This document shows, one piece after another, positions 1 through 8,086 of a DNA stretch of 12,026 nt. Every line of letters starts with the position of its first letter. Position 1 is the first letter of the stretch. This DNA is from Bacillota bacterium (GTDB lineage Bacteria > Bacillota > Clostridia > Christensenellales > Aristaeellaceae), in assembly GCA_009787135.1 (NCBI GenBank), contig WRGP01000205.1, positions 1 to 12,026 on the forward strand. Reading direction: 5' to 3'. The translations under genes were made by a program, and so were the position numbers. The notes beneath the pieces were generated by a model that saw nothing but the letters and a program-made list of their open reading frames with translations, did not search any database and had not been told where the DNA came from.

Positions 1-647
1 CCGGAGATGGCGACGCCCGCGTACCGCACCTTGTATACGTTGACGCCTACCGAATCCGCCGCCTGCGGATGCTCGCCGCAGGCGCGCAGGCGCAGGCCAA
101 AGCGCGTCTTGTAGAGCACAAACGCGCCGATGAGCAGAATCAACAGGCCAATGTACGTGGTGACAAACACATTTTGGAAAAACAGGGGGCCGATGACGGG
201 GATATCCCCCAAGAGCGGCACGCTGCGGATGCGGAATTCGTTGACAAACTGCACCTGCTGCACATTGTTGGCCTGCAGCGTGCGCGCCATGTAGATCGCG
301 AAGGCCGGCGCGAACATGTTCAGCGCCGTGCCGCTGATCACCTGGTCGCTGCGCAGATTGATCGCCGCGTACGCGTGCAGCAGCGAAAAGAGCATACCCG
401 ACGCGGCGGCCACCAGAATCGCCAGCATCAGGAGTCCCTGGCCGCTGAAAAGCCAGCCTGGGCTGCCCGTGCCTTTTTGTATCAGGTTGATGAAAAAAAT
501 GGAGCAGAACGCGCCGATGACCATGATGCCCTCCAGCGCGATGTTGACCACGCCGCTACGCTCTGAAAACATGCCGCCAAGGGCCACAATCAGCAGCGGG
601 ATGGAGAAGAACCACATCTGCTGCACCAGAAAATAAACCGTACTCAT
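1..647 (-). CDS. nupQ: Nucleoside ABC transporter permease, NupQ/YufQ type (3' part outside window)
   Basis: This is the second membrane subunit of a BMP-type nucleoside importer. It forms the transmembrane path with the neighbouring NupP-like permease. 215 residues are visible, and family members usually run to a little over 300, so the last third lies beyond position 1. It starts at ATG 647-645 after a GGGAGGAAG ribosome binding site, and this ATG overlaps the stop codon of the upstream permease gene (ATGA), which indicates translational coupling. Visible family marks are hydrophobic helices around residues 12-27, 70-92 and 160-180, the motif SGVVNIALEGIMVIGAF at 31-47, and the cytoplasmic coupling-loop segment KTRFGLRLRACGEHP at 180-194. 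The same two motifs appear in variant form in NupP. The nucleoside substrate is inferred from family and operon order. The exact substrate cannot be read from the sequence. Confidence 0.9.
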   Translation of the reverse strand, partial: MSTVYFLVQQMWFFSIPLLIVALGGMFSERSGVVNIALEGIMVIGAFCSIFFINLIQKGTGSPGWLFSGQGLLMLAILVAAASGMLFSLLHAYAAINLRSDQVISGTALNMFAPAFAIYMARTLQANNVQQVQFVNEFRIRSVPLLGDIPVIGPLFFQNVFVTTYIGLLILLIGAFVLYKTRFGLRLRACGEHPQAADSVGVNVYKVRYAGVAIS

Positions 648-1776
648 GGCGTTTCTTCCTCCCTTCCATTGGCTGTTTCCCGTTTGATATCACGCCGCTT
701 CACCACCGCGGCAATCACATTGCGCACGAGCAGGGAGAAGGCGCTGAAATAAATGATCGCGGCGATGATGATGTCAATGACCTCCGGCATATAGTTCAAG
801 CGCTGCAGATAATACCCGCCCTGGGAAATGTACGCGATAAAAATGCCGGAGAAAATCACGCCAATGGGGCTGGACAGGCCCAGCAGCGCGACGGGGATGC
901 CGTTGAACCCTTGAGGAGAGAGGATTTCCTCCACGCGGATGTGCAGGCCGCTGGCCGGCGACAGGTACATGAGCCCGCCGCCAATGCCGGCCAGCATGCC
1001 GGCGATTACCATGGAGAGCAGGATGCTGCGGCCCTCGTTGATACCCGCGTACCGGCTGGCGTTCCGGTTATAGCCGCACGCTTTGAACTCGTAGCCGAAC
1101 TTTGTCTTGTTGAGCACAAAGTGCATCAGCACCGCGAGCACGATCGCGATGAGGATGCCGCCGTTGACGCTGGCCGAATCCACGAAGTTGCCCTTCATGC
1201 TGTAGAAAACCTTGTCCAGCCCCCACTTGGGGATGGCGGCCTGCCCGATGTTGATGGTCTGGTACTTCAGAGAGTCGTATACGTTGGTGTTTTTGATCAG
1301 GTAATTGACGCCGTACATGCCGATATAGTTGCACATGATGCACGCGATAACCTCGTTCACGTTCAGCCTGGCCTTGAACAGGCCGGGAATCGCGCCCCAC
1401 AGGCCGCCGGCCAGCATGCCGATCAGCAGGGCCACGAACCACAGCAGCCAGCCGGGCAGGAAGGTCAGGTTCGCGCCCGCGTAGACCGCCGCAAACGCGC
1501 CGACCATGAGCTGGCCCGGTGCGCCGATGTTGAAAAGCCCTGTCTTGAACGCGAAACCAACGGACAGGCCCGTCATGATCAGCGGCGTGGCATAGTAGAG
1601 CACCTGGCCGATGCCTTTGCCGCCGCCGTTGAAGCCGCCCGAGACGATGATGCCAAGGCCCCTGAGCGCCTGCGCCGGGTTGGAAAGGAGCAGGATGCAA
1701 AGGCCGAAGAGCAGACCGACGACGATCGCGATAAGCGATGAGGTCGCGTTGGCGGCGAGAAAGCGCTTGATCCTGT

Positions 1777-1780
<4 letters not shown>
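644..1780 (-). CDS. nupP: Nucleoside ABC transporter permease, NupP/YufP type
   Basis: This is the first integral-membrane subunit of the nucleoside importer (BPD_transp_2 family, PF02653), 378 residues and of normal family length. There is a hydrophobic helix at about 14-33 after a basic N terminus, then the family motif GLFNIGAPGQLMVGAF at 81-96. Further membrane segments lie at about 109-130, 206-224, 252-275, 297-320 and 335-357. The coupling-loop segment KTKFGYEFKACGYNRNA spans 225-241, and the tail is charged (KRRDIKRE). The start ATG at 1780 overlaps the nupO stop (ATGA) and follows GAGGAGGAG, and its own stop overlaps the nupQ start in the same way. The three genes are therefore tightly co-translated. 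The call rests on motifs plus the conserved order binding protein - ATPase - permease - permease. Confidence 0.93.
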
Positions 1781-3303
<1,523 letters not shown>

Positions 3304-3310
3304 TTGCGAC

Positions 3311-3318
3311 ACTCCCTT
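3311..3318 (-). promoter_or_regulatory. Ribosome binding site that fixes the nupO start
   Basis: On the minus strand this reads AAGGGAGT, 7 bases before the ATG at 3303. It supports that start over the longer in-frame ATG at 3342. Confidence 0.75.
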
Positions 3319-3397
3319 GGCGCGTCTTATGCGCACCTGCAAGTTAAGAAAGGGGCTGCCGCGCTGGAAGATAGCCAGTTTGGCACCCCATTGACAA

Positions 3398-3425
3398 GCG
3401 GGGGCGGACTGCCATCCGCCCCCGC
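3398..3425 (-). terminator. Strong stem-loop between bmpA and nupO (partial terminator or mRNA-stabilising hairpin)
   Basis: Arms at 3398-3408 and 3415-3425 are perfect 11-base complements (GCGGGGGCGGA / TCCGCCCCCGC) around a 6-base loop. On the minus-strand transcript the stem is followed by TTGTCAATGG, which is not a clean U-run. It is therefore better read as an incomplete terminator, or a 3'-end protector that keeps bmpA mRNA more abundant than the nupO-nupP-nupQ part. That would fit the excess of binding protein typical of ABC importers. The stem is seen directly; the role is inferred. Confidence 0.7.
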
Positions 3426-3465
3426 GTTTGGATCCGCGCCCGGCTTATCCTAGAGAAGGTTTTCC

Positions 3466-4536
3466 CTAATTGATCAACGCGACGGTAACGACTTCTGTAG
3501 GAATCGCCGCCGCGTCGGCGACATCGCCATCCTTAACCAGCTTAATCTCGCCCGCGACGAGTTTGGCGAAGATTGCGGCATAATCATCCCGCGTGAAGAC
3601 GCTGAAACGGAAGGTGTCGCCCAAGGGCAGGCCCACGCCGTTGCGGTCGGCACCCAGCAGCCAAGACTCGCCGCCGGGGAACTCGTTATTGTAGTACGCC
3701 TCAATCGCCTGATAGACGGACTCACTCAGCCCCTTCATCGCCGAGGAAATGACGGTCACGGACTCGGCGCCCTGATCCACGTCCACGCCGATGACCTTGC
3801 CGTCGGCCGCCGCGGCCGCTGCCATGACGGAGTTGCCCACCGAGCCGCCGCAGGCAAAGATCACTTCGACGCCGTCATTGTACCAGGAAGCCGCCAGGTT
3901 CTGCGCCTCGGGGGTGGCCGCGAAGCCGCCGGTATAGTGGTAATTGATGCTCACGGCGTCAATGCCCATTTCCTTCGCCGCGTATTCCGCGCCCTGCACA
4001 AAGCCGTAACCGAAACGGATGACGGCGGGCACCGCCATACCGCCCATGAAGCCAAGTTTCGTGTAGCCTTCCTTCACGGCCGCGTATCCGGCCAGGAAGC
4101 CGGACTGCTCCTCCGCGTATACGATGCCGACCGCGTTTTTCTCCGTACGGTACTCGCTGTAATCGGCGCTGTGGGGATTTCCATCGACCAGGACAAAGAA
4201 GACATCAGGATACATGTCCTGCGCGATAAAGATCGGCACCTCAAACAAGTAACCCGGCGTCACAACAATCTTCGCGCCGCCTTCGACAGCCAGCTGGATC
4301 GCGTCAAGATACGCGTCGTCCGTCTGCTCCGCCGGCTGATAGTATTTGTGGCTGATGCCATACTCTTCCGCGTACGCGACGACACCTTCCCAAGCGCCTT
4401 GGTTAAAGGATTTGTCGTCAATGGTGCCCACGTCGGTCACCAGCGCGAGGTCATAGGTCTCTTCCGCCGCCGCCGCGAAGGAAACCATGCCCAGCGCCAT
4501 GAGGAGAGCCAGGGATAGGGAAATCAATTTTTTCAT
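3466..4536 (-). CDS. bmpA: BMP-family nucleoside-binding protein of an ABC importer
   Basis: This is the extracytoplasmic substrate-binding protein of the importer (Bmp/PnrA-like, PF02608), 356 residues. The first 24 residues form a signal peptide: MKK, a hydrophobic core SLALLMALGMVSF, then AAAA before EE. The family signature is at 33-50 (VTDVGTIDDKSFNQGAWE). Other family-like segments are IVVTPGYLFEVP at 90-101, EQSGFLAGYAA at 143-153, LGFMGGMAVPAVIRFGYGF at 161-179 and VIGVDVDQG at 248-256. The start ATG follows AAGGAGGATG at good spacing. It is the first gene of the operon, followed after 162 bases by nupO. One oddity is that the signal peptide has no Cys, so the usual lipobox of Gram-positive BMP lipoproteins is absent and cleavage by signal peptidase I is predicted. 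Purine nucleosides are the likely ligand by family, but the sequence does not prove it. Confidence 0.93.
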   Translation of the reverse strand: MKKLISLSLALLMALGMVSFAAAAEETYDLALVTDVGTIDDKSFNQGAWEGVVAYAEEYGISHKYYQPAEQTDDAYLDAIQLAVEGGAKIVVTPGYLFEVPIFIAQDMYPDVFFVLVDGNPHSADYSEYRTEKNAVGIVYAEEQSGFLAGYAAVKEGYTKLGFMGGMAVPAVIRFGYGFVQGAEYAAKEMGIDAVSINYHYTGGFAATPEAQNLAASWYNDGVEVIFACGGSVGNSVMAAAAAADGKVIGVDVDQGAESVTVISSAMKGLSESVYQAIEAYYNNEFPGGESWLLGADRNGVGLPLGDTFRFSVFTRDDYAAIFAKLVAGEIKLVKDGDVADAAAIPTEVVTVALIN

Positions 4537-4565
4537 TACCGTACATCCTCCTTTTTAATAATACC

Positions 4566-4580
4566 CAACCTATATGGTTG
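4566..4580. repeat. Small inverted repeat in the bmpA leader (possible operator or hairpin)
   Basis: CAACC, a 5-base TATAT centre and GGTTG form a perfect 5-base inverted repeat. It lies between the predicted bmpA transcription start and its ribosome binding site, where a repressor or a small RNA hairpin could act. The repeat is short, so this is weak evidence. Confidence 0.3.
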
Positions 4581-4595
4581 CACTTGTATAGCCAT

Positions 4596-4623
4596 AGTAT
4601 AGCAGGTTTTGAGCGGATGTAAA
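4596..4623 (-). promoter_or_regulatory. Sigma-A-type promoter of the bmpA-nupOPQ operon
   Basis: On the minus strand, TTTACA (4623-4618), a 16-base spacer and TATACT (4601-4596) match the -35 and -10 consensus closely. The predicted start near 4589 gives a leader of about 50 bases, too short for a known purine riboswitch. Confidence 0.7.
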
Positions 4624-4653
4624 AGGGTAAAAATAGGTTGTAGGGGTTTTGTA

Positions 4654-4681
4654 ACAATTTTGGCCTTTGGCCCATACAGTA
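4654..4681 (+). promoter_or_regulatory. Sigma-K/sigma-E-like (mother-cell sporulation) promoter
   Basis: AACA at 4653-4656 supplies the -35 core AC (4654-4655). After 17 bases comes CATACAGTA (4673-4681), matching CATANNNTA. The known sigma-K consensus is mACm, 16-17 bases, gCATAnnnTA; only the G before CATA differs. The predicted start near 4688 is just upstream of the ribosome binding site at 4701-4706. The -10 also fits sigma-E (CATACANT), so the two cannot be separated by eye. Confidence 0.6.
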
Positions 4682-4716
4682 TATCGACCCCGCCTTTCGA
4701 AAGGAGATATCCACTT

Positions 4717-5262
4717 ATGTTTTGTTTAGGCACACCACGCATTAAAAATAGACCTTGCATGTGCGATCCCTGCGACTACTTCTGCAGATACGGCGTTTCT
4801 ATCAGCCGCGCGTGTCCCAATAGCGGACCATGTTTTGATTTCAGCCAATGCTGCGATTTATTGGAAGAAATGCCCGCCTACGCGTATTTGACCCACTCGG
4901 CCGCGTTTTCGCTGCAAGCGAACGCCCCGGTTCCCTTTACAGGCCCCAAGGTGCAGGGAAATTCCGTTGAACATGCCGACGGCGTGCTGAGGATAACGAA
5001 GCCGGGCGTCTATCATGTTCGATATAATGTGAAAGCGCCCGCCGGCACTTTGGCCAACACTACCTTTGTTCTTCGCGCGGACGGAGAAGATATCGCCGGC
5101 ACACAGCGGGCTGTGTCCGGCGGCGGAGCTGACGCAATGGCGGAGGCGATCATTGAGGTCGCTGAAGCGGCGGCGCTCGGCCTGTACAGCACAAATGCCG
5201 TAAACTTCCCGGCGTCCAGAACGGGCGAATCCCTGGCGACGATGACCGTAACGGAACTCTGA
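4717..5262 (+). CDS. Cys-rich protein with BclA/C1q-like jelly-roll C-terminal domain, probable spore-surface protein
   Basis: The protein has 181 residues and starts at the ATG 10 bases after AAGGAG (4701-4706). An in-frame extension to 4609 would run through the promoter and is rejected. Residues 1-46 hold nine Cys (3, 14, 16, 19, 23, 33, 39, 45, 46), partly as CMCDPC and QCC, with no signal peptide. Residues about 54-181 resemble the C-terminal trimerising domain of collagen-like exosporium proteins (BclA_C type): AAFSLQANAPVPFTGP, then LRITKPGVYHVRYNV, then a small Ala/Gly/Thr-rich beta-strand pattern ending TMTVTEL. No Gly-X-Y collagen repeats link the parts. The lack of a signal peptide fits assembly from the mother cell onto the spore. 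The Cys cluster could crosslink by disulfides or bind metal. The gene stands alone between a sporulation-type promoter and a terminator. The domain call comes from pattern reading, and a Cys-rich cytoplasmic protein is the main alternative. Confidence 0.7.
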   Translation: MFCLGTPRIKNRPCMCDPCDYFCRYGVSISRACPNSGPCFDFSQCCDLLEEMPAYAYLTHSAAFSLQANAPVPFTGPKVQGNSVEHADGVLRITKPGVYHVRYNVKAPAGTLANTTFVLRADGEDIAGTQRAVSGGGADAMAEAIIEVAEAAALGLYSTNAVNFPASRTGESLATMTVTEL

Positions 5263-5280
5263 TGCAGGTCAGGCATTAAG

Positions 5281-5316
5281 AAGTGAGGAGTGAATGTAGT
5301 TTCACTCCTCACTTTT
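5281..5316. terminator. Bidirectional terminator between converging genes
   Basis: Perfect 14-base arms AAGTGAGGAGTGAA (5281-5294) and TTCACTCCTCACTT (5301-5314) flank a 6-base loop, and TT follows, making a run of four T on the plus strand. It sits between the stop of the jelly-roll gene (5262) and the stop of aspB (5330), so it can end both transcripts. The T-run is stronger for the plus strand. Confidence 0.8.
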
Positions 5317-5329
5317 CAAGCGTAACGCT

Positions 5330-6532
5330 TTACGGTGTAAGCCCTTTGACAAACGCCTCGATGGCGTCAAGGCCCGTTTCGATATCCGCCTGGTTGATCG
5401 CGTAGGAAAGGCGGCAATAGCCGGGGGCCTCGAACGGGTCGCCCGGCACAACGGCGACCTTTGCCTCGTCCAGCAGCAGCGCGCTGAACGCCATCGTATC
5501 CTTGATCACCTGCCCCTTGTACGCGCGGCCCAGAATTTTTGTACAGTTCAGCATGACGTAAAACGCGCCGTAAGGCGTGATACAGGAGAGGTCTTCCATT
5601 TTCTCGATGCGCGCCACCATATATTTTCGGCGGGCGTCAAAGGCGTCGTGCATGGCGCGGATGCACTCCTCGCCGTTTTCAAGCGCGGCCACGGACGCGT
5701 ACTGGGCGATGGAGTTGGGGTTGGAGGTGGCGTGGCTCTGGTAGGCGCCCATCGCTTCGATGACAGCCCCGGGCCCCGCGGCATAGCCGACGCGCCAGCC
5801 GGTCATCGCGTATGTCTTCGAGAGGCCGTTGACGACGATGGTTTGCGCCTTGATGGCGTCACCCAGCGACGCGATGGACACGTGGCGGCGCCCATCGTAA
5901 ACGAGTTTCTCATAAATCTCGTCCGAGATGACAAACAGCCCGTTTTCCACCGCGAAAGCCGCGATCTCCGCAAGCAGCGCCTCCTCGTAGATGCAGCCCG
6001 TCGGGTTGGAGGGCGAGTTGATGATGACGGCCTTTGTCCGGAGCGACAGATGCGCTTTCAGCTTTGCGACGGACGGCGCGAAATTTTCTTCCTCTGTGGT
6101 GGGGACAAAAACAGGCGTGCCGCCGGCCATGCGGATCATCTCGGGATAGCTCACCCAGCAGGGCGCGGGCAAAAGCACCTCGTCGCCTGGGTCTAACACG
6201 GCGACGCACGCGTTGAGAAGCGCGTGCTTCGCGCCGTTGCATACGATGATCTCCCCGGGGGTGTAGGCAAGGCCGTTGTCCCGGCTGAGCTTTTCACAGA
6301 TGGCGCGGCGAAGCTCCAAAGTGCCGCTGGACGGCGTATAGCGCGTAATTCCCTTGGCGAGCGCCTCGCGCGCGGCTTCACAGATATACGCGGGGGTGGG
6401 AAAATCGGGCTCGCCGGCGGCGAACCCGATGATATGCTCGCCCTGGGCCTTGAGCGCCTTGGCGCGCGCGTCGATCGCGAGCGTAGCGGACGGGGTAATT
6501 CCGTTGACACAGCGGGACAGCGAAAGGGACAT
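5330..6532 (-). CDS. aspB: Aspartate aminotransferase, class I PLP enzyme of the AspB (Ib) subgroup
   Basis: This is a cytoplasmic PLP enzyme of 400 residues, the usual length, that exchanges amino groups between aspartate and 2-oxoglutarate. The N terminus TPSATLAIDARAKALKAQG (13-31) and GFAAGEPDFPTP (36-47) are typical of subgroup Ib. CNGAKHAL at 98-105 binds the cofactor phosphate, and SPSNPTG lies at 173-179. D204 and Y207 in SDEIYEKL contact PLP. K239 in LSKTYAMTGWRVGY is the Schiff-base lysine. HATSNPNSIAQYAS (267-280) is close to B. subtilis AspB, and R374 in CRLSYA would bind the substrate carboxylate. The start ATG follows AAGGAGGAG, and the gene has its own promoter. Related enzymes in this subgroup can act on prephenate or other acceptors, so exact specificity is less certain than the family. 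Confidence 0.92.
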   Translation of the reverse strand: MSLSLSRCVNGITPSATLAIDARAKALKAQGEHIIGFAAGEPDFPTPAYICEAAREALAKGITRYTPSSGTLELRRAICEKLSRDNGLAYTPGEIIVCNGAKHALLNACVAVLDPGDEVLLPAPCWVSYPEMIRMAGGTPVFVPTTEEENFAPSVAKLKAHLSLRTKAVIINSPSNPTGCIYEEALLAEIAAFAVENGLFVISDEIYEKLVYDGRRHVSIASLGDAIKAQTIVVNGLSKTYAMTGWRVGYAAGPGAVIEAMGAYQSHATSNPNSIAQYASVAALENGEECIRAMHDAFDARRKYMVARIEKMEDLSCITPYGAFYVMLNCTKILGRAYKGQVIKDTMAFSALLLDEAKVAVVPGDPFEAPGYCRLSYAINQADIETGLDAIEAFVKGLTP

Positions 6533-6563
6533 GAATACTCCTCCTTCTTGTTTTGCAACACGA

Positions 6564-6592
6564 GTTATAGTATACTACGTTTCTTGTGTAAA
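6564..6592 (-). promoter_or_regulatory. Sigma-A-type promoter of aspB
   Basis: On the minus strand, TTTACA (6592-6587), a 17-base spacer and TATAAC (6569-6564) are a good match. The predicted transcript start is about 25 bases before the aspB ATG. The AT-rich tract just upstream (6600-6660) could serve as an UP element. Confidence 0.65.
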
Positions 6593-6609
6593 TTCCTTCC
6601 TGAAAAACC

Positions 6610-6631
6610 AAAAAATGAATTTTCATTTTTT
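6610..6631. repeat. AT-rich inverted repeat
   Basis: The arms AAAAAATGAA (6610-6619) and TTCATTTTTT (6622-6631) are perfect complements around TT. The repeat lies 18 bases upstream of the aspB -35, so it could be an operator or part of an UP element. It has too few G-C pairs to be a good terminator. Confidence 0.5.
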
Positions 6632-6699
6632 AAAACTTGCAATATTCTTTTTTCCTTACAAAACATGCCGCGTTATAAGGAATCGATGCTAAAAATGTG

Positions 6700-6728
6700 A
6701 AAATCCGCAAAGGCGGGGAGGATTTTTT
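6700..6728 (+). terminator. Terminator-like hairpin in the leader of the DUF3048 operon (possible attenuator)
   Basis: AAAATCC (6700-6706) pairs with GGATTTT (6720-6726), and the T-run continues to 6728. The 13-base loop contains a competing short stem, CCGC (6705-6708) with GCGG (6713-6716), which excludes part of the first stem. It could end readthrough from upstream, or attenuate transcription if a promoter lies before it. The first stem has only two G-C pairs. Confidence 0.35.
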
Positions 6729-6784
6729 AAAACAATCGCGAAGTAATTACGTTAGCCATATTGGGCGTATAGATTCACAATGAC

Positions 6785-6789
6785 GGAGG
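6785..6789 (+). promoter_or_regulatory. Ribosome binding site fixing a TTG start
   Basis: GGAGG lies 9 bases before TTG 6799-6801. The only nearby ATG (6780) is out of frame and hits a stop after four codons, so TTG is the likely initiator. Confidence 0.65.
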
Positions 6790-6798
6790 TATAAAATT

Positions 6799-8037
6799 TT
6801 GCTTTCGAAACCGTTACGAATTAGGGGATTCGTCTATATAATAATCGCGTTGTTGTTGATATCTTCCGCCGCCTTTGCCGCGCCCATGACTTCCAATTCG
6901 ACCACCATGCCCATGTCTTATTCCACCGGCGCGCATGGGGCCAATGTGACGCCTGCCGGCAAGTCGCCCACCACGGGCCTTGACTGGTCCGGCGCGTACC
7001 GCCCGGTATTTGTGCAGATCAGCAACGACCCGGGCGCGCGGCCGCATTGGAACATGTCCGAGGCGGATATCGTATATGAGGCTATCTATTGGGGGCCCAC
7101 GTACACCCGCTACAGCGCCGTATACAGCGATAACCATCCCGACTATGTTGGCAGCATCCGTTCCGCGCGCGTATTCCACTTGCAGATGAGAGAAGAATGG
7201 GATTGCCCGATGGTGTTTTGGGGCGGGCAGGGCTGGGATTCAAAAGATAACGCGCCGGAAGTCATCAATATCCGCACTTTTTTCAAAACCCAAAATGTGC
7301 CTAAGGAATTTCAGTTCAGCGGCGCCGGCGGCGGCATTGGCGTAGATACCGGGCACGTGCCTGTGAACGACATATTCGGCCGTGATCCCACCGCCAAACG
7401 TGACCTCCTGCATGCGGCCATCGTAAACCTGCAATATCTGGTCGAGAACCATTGGCCTCAAAACAGCGACGGAACGCCGTATGCACCCAAATCGCATGCG
7501 TTTAGCTTCAGCAGCACGCCTACGCGCGGCCAAGACACGGCCGTGAAGGTCGATATCCCCTATGACGGGCAGACGAATCACTATCATCCCAGCTATACGT
7601 TCAACGCCGCGACCCGCCAGTATGAACGCTGGTATAACGGCGAGGAACAGTATGACGGCAAATCGGGCAAGCGCATCGTGGCCTCCAACGTTATCGTTCA
7701 GTACTGCAAGCTGGAGTTCTACAGCAATTCCGCGCAGCGGCCGATCATGCTCATGACCAATGGCGGCATCATGGACGCCTTCATTGACGGGCAGCATATC
7801 CGCGGCAGTTGGGTTCGCAATACGCTGGCCGACCGCACTGTTTTCTTGGACATGAACGGCAACGAGCTTACCTTTCTGCCCGGCAAGACGTTCGTTCAAA
7901 TCGTGCCGGAATACCAGAAAGGCATGACCTATGTCTCCGCCGACGGCGCGGCGCACGATTTTGACATGGGCACCGATATTCAGGCGCCGCTGCTTGACGA
8001 TCCTGGTGATGTTTCCGAGATGGAAAAGATGGGTTGA
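6799..8037 (+). CDS. Exported DUF3048 (YerB-family) protein, tandem copy 1
   Basis: The protein has 412 residues and starts at TTG. The signal peptide spans residues 1-27 (RIRG, hydrophobic IIIALLLISSAAFA, cut before APM). It has no Cys, so it is not a lipoprotein like B. subtilis YerB. The N-terminal DUF3048 domain lies at about 55-215: SPTTGLDWSGAYRPVFVQIS at 56-75, ARPHWNMSEADIVYE at 80-94, then TRYSAVYSDNHPDYVGSIRS at 103-122 and REEWDCPMVFWGG at 131-143. The C-terminal domain lies at about 265-372: YERWYNGEEQYDGKSGKRI at 275-293, SNVIVQYCKLEF at 296-307, FIDGQHIRGSWVR at 328-340 and LPGKTFVQIVP at 360-370. Cys136 and Cys303 are kept in all three copies. The family PHN motif is replaced by LLHAA near 203-207. 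A short acidic tail ends EMEKMG. The molecular function of the family is not known to me; an envelope role is inferred from export. Confidence 0.85.
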   Translation: MLSKPLRIRGFVYIIIALLLISSAAFAAPMTSNSTTMPMSYSTGAHGANVTPAGKSPTTGLDWSGAYRPVFVQISNDPGARPHWNMSEADIVYEAIYWGPTYTRYSAVYSDNHPDYVGSIRSARVFHLQMREEWDCPMVFWGGQGWDSKDNAPEVINIRTFFKTQNVPKEFQFSGAGGGIGVDTGHVPVNDIFGRDPTAKRDLLHAAIVNLQYLVENHWPQNSDGTPYAPKSHAFSFSSTPTRGQDTAVKVDIPYDGQTNHYHPSYTFNAATRQYERWYNGEEQYDGKSGKRIVASNVIVQYCKLEFYSNSAQRPIMLMTNGGIMDAFIDGQHIRGSWVRNTLADRTVFLDMNGNELTFLPGKTFVQIVPEYQKGMTYVSADGAAHDFDMGTDIQAPLLDDPGDVSEMEKMG

Positions 8038-8086
8038 TAAAAACAGAGCGGGGAAATTATTTTAAGACAAACAACGGAGGTACGCC

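Larger units (their letters stand above)
6593..6798. other. AT-rich divergent intergenic region between aspB and the DUF3048 operon
   Basis: No convincing gene is present. The first 70 bases are clearly AT-rich against GC-rich surroundings. The region contains the palindrome at 6610-6631 and the terminator-like hairpin at 6700-6728. The plus-strand promoter of the DUF3048 genes should lie here. The best candidate is TATAAG (6674-6679) with a poor -35 TTTCCT (6651-6656) 17 bases away, which is weak. No clear sporulation-type promoter was found. Confidence 0.6.

Noticed and set aside
911..1741. Long plus-strand open frame antisense to nupP
   Set aside because: It is rich in Arg, His, Ala and Asp with no family features, and mirrors a clear permease gene. 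High GC content produces such open frames.
4537..4595. Possible purine riboswitch before the nucleoside transporter operon
   Set aside because: The leader predicted from the promoter is only about 50 bases and lacks the three-stem aptamer sequences.
4609..4716. In-frame upstream start for the Cys-rich jelly-roll gene
   Set aside because: It would place coding sequence across the promoter-like and ribosome-binding elements, and there is no ribosome binding site for it.
6700..6728. CGCAAAGG segment resembling part of a cyclic-di-GMP riboswitch
   Set aside because: The rest of the aptamer (P1 stem, second hairpin and conserved A-rich joins) is absent on both sides.
6780..6794. Tiny ATG ACG GAG GTA TAA frame over the ribosome binding site of DUF3048 copy 1
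   Set aside because: It has no ribosome binding site of its own and probably arises by chance from the GGAGGTA sequence.
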